DNA of 64,000 bases from an uncultured Coriobacteriales bacterium. Lineage in GTDB: Bacteria > Actinomycetota > Coriobacteriia > Coriobacteriales > UMGS124. Below are positions 50,816 to 58,949 of the stretch, in pieces (positions within the stretch are counted from its first letter, which is position 1; every line of letters starts with the position of its first letter). Under the pieces are notes generated by a model. The model had not been told where the DNA came from. It worked only from the letters and a program-made list of their open reading frames with translations, and did not search any database. The position numbers were made by a program, and so were the translations under genes. The stretch lies in assembly GCA_902464015.1 (NCBI GenBank), contig CABQHM010000010.1, positions 1 to 64,000 on the forward strand, in the 5' to 3' direction.

Positions 50816-51955
50816 ATGACCAAGACCCGCAAGCAGACGAAGATCGCCCTGCTCACCGGCTACCTCGGGGCCGGCAAGACCACGCTTCTCAACCACATCC
50901 TTCAAAATGAGGAGGGCATCCGTGCCGCCGTCATCGTCAACGACATCGGCGAGGTCAACGTGGACGCCTCGCTCATCCAGAAGGGCGGGCTCACCCAGGT
51001 AGACGGCGACCTCATCCCCATGACGAACGGGTGCCTCTGCTGCACGCTCTCCGACGACCTCACCCGCCAGCTCGGCCAGATTGCCGACTCGGGCGACTTC
51101 GACTACATCATCATCGAGGCGTCGGGCATCTGCGAGCCTATCCCGATTGCCTACACCATCTCGAACTTCTGCGACGAGAGCCGCTACGGCGGGCATGCCC
51201 CGCTGGCCCTGGACAACATCATCGCCGTGGTGGACTGCGCGCGCATGTACGACGAGTTCCATGGCGGACGCGACCTGCTGGCCGACGACATCGACGAGGA
51301 CGACATCGAGAGCCTGCTCATCCAGCAGATCGAGTTTTGCTCCACGCTCGTGCTCAACAAGTGCGACAAGGTGACGCCTGAGCAAATCGCCGAGCTCAAG
51401 GCCATTGTGCGCAGCCTGCAGAAGGACGCCAAGATTGTGGAGGCCACACAGTCCAACGTGCCGCTCAACGAGATCATGAACACGGGGCGCTTCGACTTCG
51501 AGCGCGCCTACGATTCGGCCGCCTGGATCGACGCCATGGAGCACCCTGAGGAGCATGACGACCCCGAAGTGCTCGAATACGGCATCGAGACGTTCGTGTA
51601 CGAGCGCCGCAAGCCGTTCGATGCCGACAAGTTCAACGAGCTGGCACACGCCTGGCCCAGCAGCATCATCCGCACGAAGGGCATGCTGTGGGCCGTCATC
51701 AACCCCGACATGTGCTACCTCTTTGAGCAGGCGGGAAAGCAGATGAACCTCTCCCCCAACGGCTACTTCGTGGCGAGTGCGCCGGCCGAGGAGCGCTCGC
51801 AGATCCTGCTGGAGAACCCCAAGATGCTCGACGACTGGGATCCCGTTTGCGGCGACCGCATGACCAAGCTCTGCTTCATCGGCCGCAACATGAACCGCGC
51901 TTCTATCGAAGCGAGCCTCGACTCCTGCCTCACCGACTGGGCGCCGCAGGAGTAG
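50816..51955 (+). CDS. CobW/G3E-family GTPase (metal chaperone)
   Basis: A 379-residue cytoplasmic GTPase. P-loop GYLGAGKTTLL, switch region IVNDIGEVNVDASL, metal-binding CxCC in TNGCLCCTLSDDL, Walker B-like IIIEASGICEP and LNKCDKV (NKxD) define the G3E/CobW family. The C-terminal domain (ETFVYERRKPFDADKFNELAHAWP) is the CobW_C module. These proteins insert or deliver zinc or cobalt to target proteins. ATG at 50816 follows AGGGAG by 9 nt; an upstream in-frame ATG at 50748 is less likely. It is a single gene with its own terminator. A repeat cassette lies upstream. Confidence 0.93.
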   Translation: MTKTRKQTKIALLTGYLGAGKTTLLNHILQNEEGIRAAVIVNDIGEVNVDASLIQKGGLTQVDGDLIPMTNGCLCCTLSDDLTRQLGQIADSGDFDYIIIEASGICEPIPIAYTISNFCDESRYGGHAPLALDNIIAVVDCARMYDEFHGGRDLLADDIDEDDIESLLIQQIEFCSTLVLNKCDKVTPEQIAELKAIVRSLQKDAKIVEATQSNVPLNEIMNTGRFDFERAYDSAAWIDAMEHPEEHDDPEVLEYGIETFVYERRKPFDADKFNELAHAWPSSIIRTKGMLWAVINPDMCYLFEQAGKQMNLSPNGYFVASAPAEERSQILLENPKMLDDWDPVCGDRMTKLCFIGRNMNRASIEASLDSCLTDWAPQE

Positions 51956-52001
51956 GCGGACAAGCACGAGCACGCCCGTACTGGCAAGCACGACAACCAA
52001 C

Positions 52002-52050
52002 AAGCCCCGCGTGCCCGCCGGTTGAGCGGCAGGCGCGCGGGGCTTTCTGG
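52002..52050 (+). terminator. rho-independent terminator (copy A of a duplicated sequence)
   Basis: AGCCCCGCG..GCCCGCCG pairs with GCGGC..GCGCGGGGCT, followed by TTCT. The segment AGCACGACAACCAACAA just before it recurs before the terminator at 56690-56745, so the two share ancestry. Confidence 0.85.
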
Positions 52051-52512
52051 CGGGGCTCGCGCGAGTTCTGGGCAAACTGTCAGTTCTATAAAGCGATATA
52101 ACCACGCAGCTGGCTTATGCAGACCATAGGCATGGCGTGAGCCCGAGGCAAGAGGCGGGTGATTGGGCGAATGGACTCTGGGAACTGGGCGAATCAACCG
52201 CGTTCTCACGACGTTCGCCTTTGGCTTGTTGTCGGTCGCCTCGAGGCACAACCAAACTCCTCCAGATTGTGATGTGCCACGCGGATATACCACAAAACCG
52301 CAGTCCAGAGCACCGCTGCTGCGCCGTGCGAGAACGCACTCACTTGTCTGCGGGCTTTCGCTCGAAATGGAGGGCTAGCTTTGCGATTCATGCAAGCCAG
52401 CTCTTGAGCGCCGCAAAAACCGGGGGCTTTTCGGCGACGGCGCCCGCGCTACAATGAGCGTGTTGGATGTACAGCAACAGCATGCCGGGCATGAGGATGC
52501 TTGGAGAGCCAC
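52051..52512. other. upstream region of the LuxR gene at 52513
   Basis: About 460 bp without a recognisable gene. TGGGCGAAT occurs twice, near 52164 and 52187. TACAAT near 52450 could be a -10 element ~60 nt before the LuxR start, without a clear -35. Confidence 0.35.
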
Positions 52513-54207
52513 GTGTCATCAGAGGCGAGGGAGGGGCCGTCGTTGCAAGCGAATAACGAAGTGCGCCCGGCCGCCGCCTGCTCAATATCCCCGTTCTGCG
52601 TAGCAGGTCTTGCCATGGCCATCGTGCTGTACGGACTTGCGGTGTGGTCGCCTGGCACGATGTTTTCTTTCGCTCGCTCCGAGGTGTTTGTGCAGGCAGG
52701 CACCCTAGCCTCCGTCGCCAATGCGCTCGCCCTTATCGGCATGGGAATACGAGGCGCAATCGCCGCCTCGCGGCACGCCTCATCACACAAGCGTGCGGCA
52801 GCGTGTGCGTCCACCCTGTTCGCAGCCCTCCTCATAGCATGCGCACTCACGTGGTGCGCATCGTTTGCCCTCGAAAACACGCAGGCAGATACCTGGTTCA
52901 CTCTTGCGCTCCTCGTCGCCTCGTGTCTTTCGGGTATCTGTCTGGCAATTGCATTCGTCTTTTGGCTCGATTGCCTTAAAGGCCTGCCTTCACGACAGGT
53001 GCATGTCGCCCTCGTCTCGGCGGCGGCCCTTTCGGCCATCCTCAACCTCCCCAGTGGCCTTGCCCCCGAACCCGTCCTGCGCGGACTCGTTGTCGCACTG
53101 TTTGCCGCACAGGCCGCCCTTGCGCTTGCCACTTCGCACGCACCCACCCCCTTCGCCCGCAAGAACAAAAACCATCACGCGAACGCCGCGCCCATGGCGG
53201 CCCCCAATCTTCATGCATGCCCTGCAAAAACCGCAGCCACCTCAATCGAAGATGCCCCCACCCAGGAAGCCCCCGAGGTGCCCGCGTCCACACCTTCGGC
53301 GGCGACCCAACCCTCCCCCGACCTGCGCGGAGCCTTAAGCGACCTTGCCGCCGTACTGGCGGCCGCTGTCGTGCTGACCTTTGTCGCGCCGCTCGTAAAC
53401 ACCGTGCTCATGGTCGACGTCCTCGAGCTACCCGCGCGCTTCATCATGAGCGCGACAATGAACCTCGCCACGGCCGCGTTGCTTGCTGTCGTGTGGCTCG
53501 TTTGCAAGCGCACCCCTTCAGTCTTCGCCGTGCTGCTGGGATTCACCGCACTGCTCTTCGCCGCCGTCCTGGTCGCCTCCGCTCTAGGTCCAGGCGCGCA
53601 CCTCGTGGCCCTGGCCTTGGGTTCTGCCGGCTTTTTCCTCGTAATCTACCTCGTCATGGAAGCCGGAGTCACAACCGCGCAGGAACGGCACCTGGCCATC
53701 GAGGCCACATATGGCACCGTGGCCGGCATCGTGATGCTTGCCCGCGTGCTGGCCGACATGCTCTCGGCAAACCTGCTCAACGCCGACATCGCCGGCGAAT
53801 CCAAAATGCTCGTAGCAACCTTCTTGCTCGTGTATCTGCTCACCTGTGCCGCCTTCGCCCTCTATAACGCCATCGCGCGGCGCAAGCGGCGGGTTGCCCC
53901 AGAAGGTGTCGTCGCACCCGAAGCGCAAACTCCCGTCACCGCCGATACCTCGACAGTCCAACAAGGCCCCGACAGATCACCTGCCGAGCTCGTAAGTGAC
54001 GCGCACAACCTTTCGCAACGCGAGCGAGAAGTGCTCGTGCTCATCATGCGCGGCCGCAACGTGCCTGCCATCGCCGAAGAACTGGTCCTCTCGCGCAATA
54101 CGGTGCAAACGCACGTGCGCCACATCTACGAGCAGCTCGGCGTTCACTCTCGCCAGGAGCTCGTTGCCTACGTCGAGGGCTTCTCCAGCCAATCGTCCGA
54201 TGTATAG
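52513..54207 (+). CDS. membrane-bound LuxR-family transcriptional regulator
   Basis: A 564-residue protein with two blocks of hydrophobic helices and a long Ala/Pro/Thr-rich central linker (around AAPMAAPNLHACPAKTAA and PEVPASTPSAATQPSPD), followed by a LuxR helix-turn-helix (last ~65 residues: HNLSQREREVLVLIMRGRNVPAIAEELVLSRNTVQTHVRHIYEQLGVHSR). The GTG at 52513 has GGAG 6 nt upstream; TTG at 52501 is an alternative. It lies directly before the OYE-type enzyme gene on the same strand (178 nt), which is probably its target. Confidence 0.9.
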   Translation: MSSEAREGPSLQANNEVRPAAACSISPFCVAGLAMAIVLYGLAVWSPGTMFSFARSEVFVQAGTLASVANALALIGMGIRGAIAASRHASSHKRAAACASTLFAALLIACALTWCASFALENTQADTWFTLALLVASCLSGICLAIAFVFWLDCLKGLPSRQVHVALVSAAALSAILNLPSGLAPEPVLRGLVVALFAAQAALALATSHAPTPFARKNKNHHANAAPMAAPNLHACPAKTAATSIEDAPTQEAPEVPASTPSAATQPSPDLRGALSDLAAVLAAAVVLTFVAPLVNTVLMVDVLELPARFIMSATMNLATAALLAVVWLVCKRTPSVFAVLLGFTALLFAAVLVASALGPGAHLVALALGSAGFFLVIYLVMEAGVTTAQERHLAIEATYGTVAGIVMLARVLADMLSANLLNADIAGESKMLVATFLLVYLLTCAAFALYNAIARRKRRVAPEGVVAPEAQTPVTADTSTVQQGPDRSPAELVSDAHNLSQREREVLVLIMRGRNVPAIAEELVLSRNTVQTHVRHIYEQLGVHSRQELVAYVEGFSSQSSDV

Positions 54208-54212
54208 GCAAT

Positions 54213-54249
54213 CTACCAGCGCTTTTAATAACCTCACTGAATTTCAGTG
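54213..54249 (+). promoter_or_regulatory. CTACCAG motif followed by palindrome
   Basis: CTACCAG (54213-54219) is followed 15 nt later by the perfect palindrome CACTGAATTTCAGTG (54235-54249), ~135 nt before the OYE-type gene start. The layout parallels 20765-20800. Confidence 0.5.
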
Positions 54250-54384
54250 AAGCGGTTTGCCCCCATCCGCACCACTATGGACACCATGGGAAGGGCCCAG
54301 GGAGGGCCTTTCGCCGGCTGGGCATGCGCGACCGATACCGAGCATACCCGGCTCGCATCCACCAAGGGAGAGGATGGGACACAT

Positions 54385-56664
54385 ATGAAGCAAGACATCT
54401 CGCGCAGGGGCTTCTTCAAGGCCGCCGGCACCGCCGCAGCCGCAGCCGGCGCACTCAGCGTCACCGGCGCAGCGCTGGCCGAGCCTGCCACGCCCGCCGC
54501 AGAGGCCACTGCGCCCGCAGAGGCTGCAGCCCAGGACAAGACCGCCGTCTATCAGACGCTCGCCCAGCTCAACCCCGACGACACGAGCGACTGGCGCTCC
54601 AACTCCATCGAGGACTTCACCAAGACGACGCTCTTCTCGCCCTGGCACCTCGGCAAGCTCGAGCTCAGCCACCGCATGGTGAAGTCGGCCGCCGGCTCGC
54701 TCTACCTGCCCGAAGTCACCGACGAGCGCATCATCGACGAGTATGTCGAGTTCATCAAGGGCGGCTGCGACTTCGTGTGGGTCGAGGACTACGCGAGCCT
54801 CATGCCCCACTACCCGGCTTCCTACAAGGTGCGCGACGCGAGCAACGCCATCCTCGACCAGGTGGCTGCCGCCGTTCACGAGGCGGGCGGCATGTGCGGC
54901 TATCAGCTGAGCCTCATGGGCGCCTCCTTCAGCGGCTTCGACGCCACCACGGCACCCGAGTTCGCCTGCGCCGAGGCCGACGACCTCACGCTCGACGAGG
55001 TCAAACAGGTGCAGCAGGACTTCATCGACGTGGCCGTCATGCTCAAGGATGCTGGTTTCGACGCCGTTGAGCTTAACGCCGCCGGCAACAACATCGGCCA
55101 GGCGTTCCTGTCGCGCAACCGCAACCACCGCGAGGACGAGTACGGCCCGCAGAGCTTTGAGAACCGCGCCCGCTTCGTGTGCGAGATCATCCAGGGCATC
55201 AAGAGCGCCTGCGGCGAGGACTTCCCCGTGCAGATCCTCATCAACGGCATTGAGGCCAACGACGTGAGCCTGGGCCAGGACGAGGGCTTCACGACCGTCG
55301 AGGAGAACGTCGAGCTGTGCAAGCAGTTCGAGGCGGCCGGTGCCGACTCGCTGCACGTGCGCATCGGGCCTTACGGCTATCACCCCTGCGAGTTCGCCGG
55401 CGACCTGTACTTCTCCGGCTACGGCATCAACGGCAACACCCGCTACGCCACGCAATTCGACTTCGACCGTCACTGGGAGGGCCTGCTCGATGGCTCGCAC
55501 TCCGGCTGCGGCCTCATGCTCGATGTTGCCGCAAAGATCAAGGCAGCCGTGAGCATTCCCGTGGGATCCGTCACCTACATGGATCCGGCCCATGCCCCGG
55601 ACTTCTTCGAGAAGGCCCTGCAGGACGGTAAGGTCGACTTCTACAACATGACCCGCCCGCTCTACGCCGACCCCGACTACATCAACAAACTGCGCGAAGG
55701 CAAGGTCGACGAGATCCGCCCGTGCAACCGTTGCCTGCACTGCCACTTCGACTTCGACGAGCAGGGCAACTTCTACGAGCACTGCCGCGTCAACGCCACG
55801 CGCATGCGCGCCTTCACGCCCGCCATGCCCGATGGCCCCGCCCTGCCCGCGCTCGACAGCGACCCCAAGAACGTCATGGTCGTGGGCGGCGGCGCGGCCG
55901 GCATGGAGGCCGCACGTGTCGCGGCCCTGCGCGGGCACAGCGTCACGCTCTACGAGAAGCAGGGCTACCTGGGCGGCAAGCTGCCCTTCGCCGCTGCGGT
56001 CAAGGGCCAGCACGAGAACATCGCCGATCTCAACTCCTACCTGCAGCGCCAGCAGGAGGTTTGCGGCGTAACCGTCGTGACCGGCCAGGAGGTCGACGCC
56101 GACTTCGTGCGCGCCCAGGCCCCCGATGTGCTGATTGAAGCAACCGGCGGCGTTGTCGTGCCCACCGGCCTTGCCGCAAGCGGCTCGACCAACGTGGTGC
56201 CCATCGAGGATATCCTTACTGCTGAGATTGGCAACGAGGTCACCATCGTGGGCTACGGTGCCCCGGCCGTGGACGCCGCGTTCTACCTCATCGCCCAGGG
56301 CAAGCACGTCACCATCGTCATGGACCAGCCCTCCGCCGTGCTTGACAAGGGTCAGTCGGCCCATGTCAAGGAGGTCGTACTCCCGATGCTCTACGTCAAG
56401 GGCACTCGTGTGTGGGCCAACGCGACCGTGACCAACGTGGGCGAGGGTGAGATCACCATCAACGGCGACACTGGCTGCGACATCACCATCGCCTGCGACA
56501 CCGTGATTGAGGCCTGCGAGCTTGCGGCCAACACCACGCTCGCCGACGCGCTGGGCGCCGAGATGACGGTCGTCACCGTGGGCGACGCCCTTGTCGACCC
56601 CGCCAAGCCCCACAACATCGCCGAGGCCATCGCCACCGGCAACCTGGCCGCCCGCGCAATCTAA
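54385..56664 (+). CDS. Tat-exported OYE/2,4-dienoyl-CoA-reductase-like flavoenzyme with Fe-S motif
   Basis: A 759-residue enzyme. The Tat signal ISRRGFFKAAGTAAAAAG ends near ALA-EPA. Residues ~75-430 form an FMN-binding Old-Yellow-Enzyme barrel (SPWHLGKLELSHRMVKSA, NRNHREDEYGPQSFENRARF). CNRCLHC (~445-451) plus Cys ~466 form the 4Fe-4S site, and GGGAAGMEAARVAAL (~499) starts an FAD/NAD(P)-type domain. This is the BaiH/2-enoate-reductase architecture, normally cytoplasmic and NADH-linked, here with an export signal. The usual HGAH active-site segment is replaced by NAAGNN, so the chemistry may differ. It follows a membrane LuxR gene. It may reduce an unsaturated organic acceptor, not identifiable from sequence. 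Confidence 0.9.
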   Translation: MKQDISRRGFFKAAGTAAAAAGALSVTGAALAEPATPAAEATAPAEAAAQDKTAVYQTLAQLNPDDTSDWRSNSIEDFTKTTLFSPWHLGKLELSHRMVKSAAGSLYLPEVTDERIIDEYVEFIKGGCDFVWVEDYASLMPHYPASYKVRDASNAILDQVAAAVHEAGGMCGYQLSLMGASFSGFDATTAPEFACAEADDLTLDEVKQVQQDFIDVAVMLKDAGFDAVELNAAGNNIGQAFLSRNRNHREDEYGPQSFENRARFVCEIIQGIKSACGEDFPVQILINGIEANDVSLGQDEGFTTVEENVELCKQFEAAGADSLHVRIGPYGYHPCEFAGDLYFSGYGINGNTRYATQFDFDRHWEGLLDGSHSGCGLMLDVAAKIKAAVSIPVGSVTYMDPAHAPDFFEKALQDGKVDFYNMTRPLYADPDYINKLREGKVDEIRPCNRCLHCHFDFDEQGNFYEHCRVNATRMRAFTPAMPDGPALPALDSDPKNVMVVGGGAAGMEAARVAALRGHSVTLYEKQGYLGGKLPFAAAVKGQHENIADLNSYLQRQQEVCGVTVVTGQEVDADFVRAQAPDVLIEATGGVVVPTGLAASGSTNVVPIEDILTAEIGNEVTIVGYGAPAVDAAFYLIAQGKHVTIVMDQPSAVLDKGQSAHVKEVVLPMLYVKGTRVWANATVTNVGEGEITINGDTGCDITIACDTVIEACELAANTTLADALGAEMTVVTVGDALVDPAKPHNIAEAIATGNLAARAI

Positions 56665-56687
56665 CGCTCGCCGCCTAGACAGGCGAG

Positions 56688-56747
56688 CACGACAACCAAC
56701 AATCCCCGCGCGTCCGTCGTTCAATCGGCGGGCGCGCGGGGGTTTAC
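56688..56747 (+). terminator. rho-independent terminator (copy B of a duplicated sequence)
   Basis: CCCCGCGCG..CCG pairs with CGG..CGCGCGGGG, followed by GTTTACGTTT. The leading AGCACGACAACCAACAA is shared with the terminator region at 51987-52050. Confidence 0.82.
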
Positions 56748-56764
56748 GTTTCGCATCTCCGCGC

Positions 56765-56860
56765 AATCTTGCAAACCTGTCCTGCAAGATTTCTTGAATC
56801 TTGCAAAGCAGGACTGCAAGATTTCGAGAATCTTGCCAAATAGCTTTGCAAGATTTGCGT
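56765..56860. repeat. three tandem 32-bp hairpin repeats
   Basis: AATCTTGC begins at 56765, 56797 and 56829 and its complement GCAAGATT at 56784, 56816 and 56848, an exact 32-bp period. Each unit is a hairpin with a variable 11-bp loop. The loops of units 1 and 2 contain complementary GTCCTGC/GCAGGAC. It lies between two convergent genes, just after a terminator. Confidence 0.8.
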
Positions 56861-56930
56861 CACGCTCAGGAGCAGAGCGTCGCTTTTCTCTCATAAAACA
56901 ATCGTGGAATCCCGTCGCCCCCAGCAACGA

Positions 56931-56970
56931 AAAACGGCCGGCCCCAGCGTCATGCTGAAGCCGGCTGTTG
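56931..56970 (-). terminator. terminator of the reductase at 57001
   Basis: AACAGCCGGC..CAGC pairs with GCTG..GCCGGCCGTT, and the minus strand runs into TTTTTCG. It lies ~30 nt after the stop at 57001. Confidence 0.8.
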
Positions 56971-57000
56971 GACAAACCAATTTCCGCTATCTAGCAGGGC

Positions 57001-58677
57001 TTACTCGCCCGTTGCGGCAATGCGACCGGCGCGGCGGGCAAACGTCGCCGAGCGACCGGCAGCAAGGCCGGGAATCTGGTCGGGATAGGTGTGAGCGAAG
57101 AAGCAACCCGAGTCATTGCCGCAGACGTACAGGCCCTCGATGGGCTCGCCGTCGGCGTTGAGGGCGTGCATGGTCTCGTCAATCTTGATGCCGTCCATGG
57201 TGCAGAGCAGGCGGCCTGCGTTACGCACACCAAAGAACGGGGCTGTGTCCACGGGCGACAGACGGAACGCCTCCTTGCCGAAGTCGGGATCCTCGCCGGC
57301 GGCAGCGTTGGCATTGTTGCGCTCCACGGTGGCCGCAAACGTGTCGGCCGGGATGCCGAGCTTCTCGGCGAGCTCTTCCACCGTGTCAGCCTGCTGGATG
57401 AAGCCGGCCTGCTTCATACCCTCGAGCATGCCCATACAGGCATCCATATCGATGGCGGAAACAGGCGCGCCGTTCACGAACGGGAACATGCGCGAGCAGC
57501 CCTGGGTCTTGAACTGCATGATGTAGTCCTGGAAGTTGGAGTCCCAGATGGTGGCATAGGTGTGGCCGGGCTGATCGATGGACGCGTGGAGCACGAAGTC
57601 GTACGGTGCGCTCTCGTTGCAGAAGCGCTCGCCCTTGAGGTTCACCTTAAGCCAAGGCTGAGAGGCCATCCATACCATGCCGTTAACCATCTCGCCGCCG
57701 GCAAGACCATCGGGAGGCAACGGACCGCGATCGAACAACATGGAAGTATGAACATCGTCGAATGCGGCTCCCACCCAGAGGCAAGCTTTGATGCCATCGC
57801 CCTCCGAACCAGCAATACCGGAAATGTATGAACACACCAGTTTAGACTCAGGCTGAAGCGCAGAAAGCATTCCATCGTTGAGAGCATAGCCGCCGGTGCA
57901 AATGCACACGCCCTTAACAGCGTTGATGCGCACGTAGCCGTCGGTGCCCTGGGCAATGACGCCCGTCACGCGGCCGGACTCGTCCTGCTCAAGCTTGACC
58001 ATGGGACAACTGTAGCGAAACTCAACGCCATTGTCGGCAGCATATGATTCAAGAACTTCTCCTGCATCAGCATCCTGAGTGGTGTGGCCGTCCTTCACAG
58101 CAGCATGACCAGTTGCCCAGTGGCGGTACTCCATCTGGTCGGCATACTCGTCGAGGTCATGGTCGGAGCAGTACACAAACTCGCGGCCGGCCTTCTCGCA
58201 CAGGTCGCCGTACCACTCAATCGTCTCGGCCGACTCGTCTGCCCATAGGCGGAGGAGCTTGGGATTGACGTTGGAGGCGGCGTACATGGTCATCTCGCGG
58301 CAGATGTCGAGCGCCTTGATGTCGGTGTTGTCAGCAAGCTGGTACTTGGAGCCGATGGCGCCAAGGGTACCGCGGATACCCGGGCCCACCTCGTTCTTCT
58401 CGATGACGAGAACCTTCGCGCCGTTCTCGGCGGCCGAGCAGGCAGCGAAGAGGCCCGAAGTACCCGCGCCAACAACAAGAACGTCGCAGTCGAGCGTCTC
58501 GGCGATGTCGCTTTCAGCGACATCGGGCGCGGCGCCGAGCCATGCGGGAGCGTCGGCGACCTCGGCCGCAGGGGCCTGGTCGGCAAGCGCAAGAGCAGGC
58601 GCGCAGGCAAGGGCGCCAGCAGCGGAGGCCGTGGCGATGAAGCCGCGGCGAGAGACGCTCGAAGACGAAACAGTCAT
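57001..58677 (-). CDS. Tat-exported FAD-dependent fumarate-reductase-like flavoprotein
   Basis: A 558-residue enzyme, the shortest intact reductase here. Tat signal VSRRGFIATASAAGALA; FAD motif VLVVGAGTSGLFAA from residue 66; IRGTLGAIGSKYQ and NLKGERFCNESAPYDFVLH as substrate-region landmarks, without the TRD arginine; C-terminal GLYVCGNDSGCFFAHTYPDQIPGLAAGRSATFARRAG. There is no FMN or heme domain. ATG at 58677 follows AAGGGA by 7 nt. It is divergent from a frameshifted LuxR gene at 58950. TACCTGG (minus strand, 58822-58816) lies ~140 nt upstream. With its regulator broken, its expression may be altered in this strain. Confidence 0.93.
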   Translation of the reverse strand: MTVSSSSVSRRGFIATASAAGALACAPALALADQAPAAEVADAPAWLGAAPDVAESDIAETLDCDVLVVGAGTSGLFAACSAAENGAKVLVIEKNEVGPGIRGTLGAIGSKYQLADNTDIKALDICREMTMYAASNVNPKLLRLWADESAETIEWYGDLCEKAGREFVYCSDHDLDEYADQMEYRHWATGHAAVKDGHTTQDADAGEVLESYAADNGVEFRYSCPMVKLEQDESGRVTGVIAQGTDGYVRINAVKGVCICTGGYALNDGMLSALQPESKLVCSYISGIAGSEGDGIKACLWVGAAFDDVHTSMLFDRGPLPPDGLAGGEMVNGMVWMASQPWLKVNLKGERFCNESAPYDFVLHASIDQPGHTYATIWDSNFQDYIMQFKTQGCSRMFPFVNGAPVSAIDMDACMGMLEGMKQAGFIQQADTVEELAEKLGIPADTFAATVERNNANAAAGEDPDFGKEAFRLSPVDTAPFFGVRNAGRLLCTMDGIKIDETMHALNADGEPIEGLYVCGNDSGCFFAHTYPDQIPGLAAGRSATFARRAGRIAATGE

Positions 58678-58815
58678 GGTTGCTTCCCTTCTCATGGGTT
58701 CCGGGCGGCAAACGACGAAGCACATATGAGACGCAACGTCGCACAGCCACCCGTTTGACATCTCGAACCATAGCGCCGACGTTTTCGTCACACCTCACCA
58801 ACAGTTCACGAAAAA

Positions 58816-58904
58816 CCAGGTATTTGCCGTCGTAACCCTTCTCACCCCCTCTTCATGATGACGCACTGACCAGGCTGAATGACGCGTTACAATGCTTGCG
58901 TCAT
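58816..58904. promoter_or_regulatory. divergent control region with ATGACGC repeats and promoter
   Basis: ATGACGC at 58858-58864 and 58879-58885 and its inverse GCGTCAT at 58898-58904 form a three-site array. CTGACC (58866-58871) and TACAAT (58888-58893), 16 nt apart, form a plausible plus-strand promoter overlapped by these sites. TACCTGG on the minus strand lies at 58822-58816. Confidence 0.55.
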
Positions 58905-58949
58905 CTTTAGGGGGCTAGGCTTGGTCAAGGGGAAGGCAACGGTGGGTTC

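Noticed and set aside
54244..56787. Long open frame antisense to the OYE-type gene (and similar ones opposite the other reductases)
   Set aside because: GC-rich third positions leave the opposite strand open; these frames have no ribosome-binding site and encode low-complexity Gly/Val/His/Ala-rich sequence with no family.
56765..56860. Three regularly spaced repeats as a tiny CRISPR array
   Set aside because: The 32-bp period is the whole unit; the variable part is only an 11-bp hairpin loop, too short for a spacer, and no cas gene is nearby.
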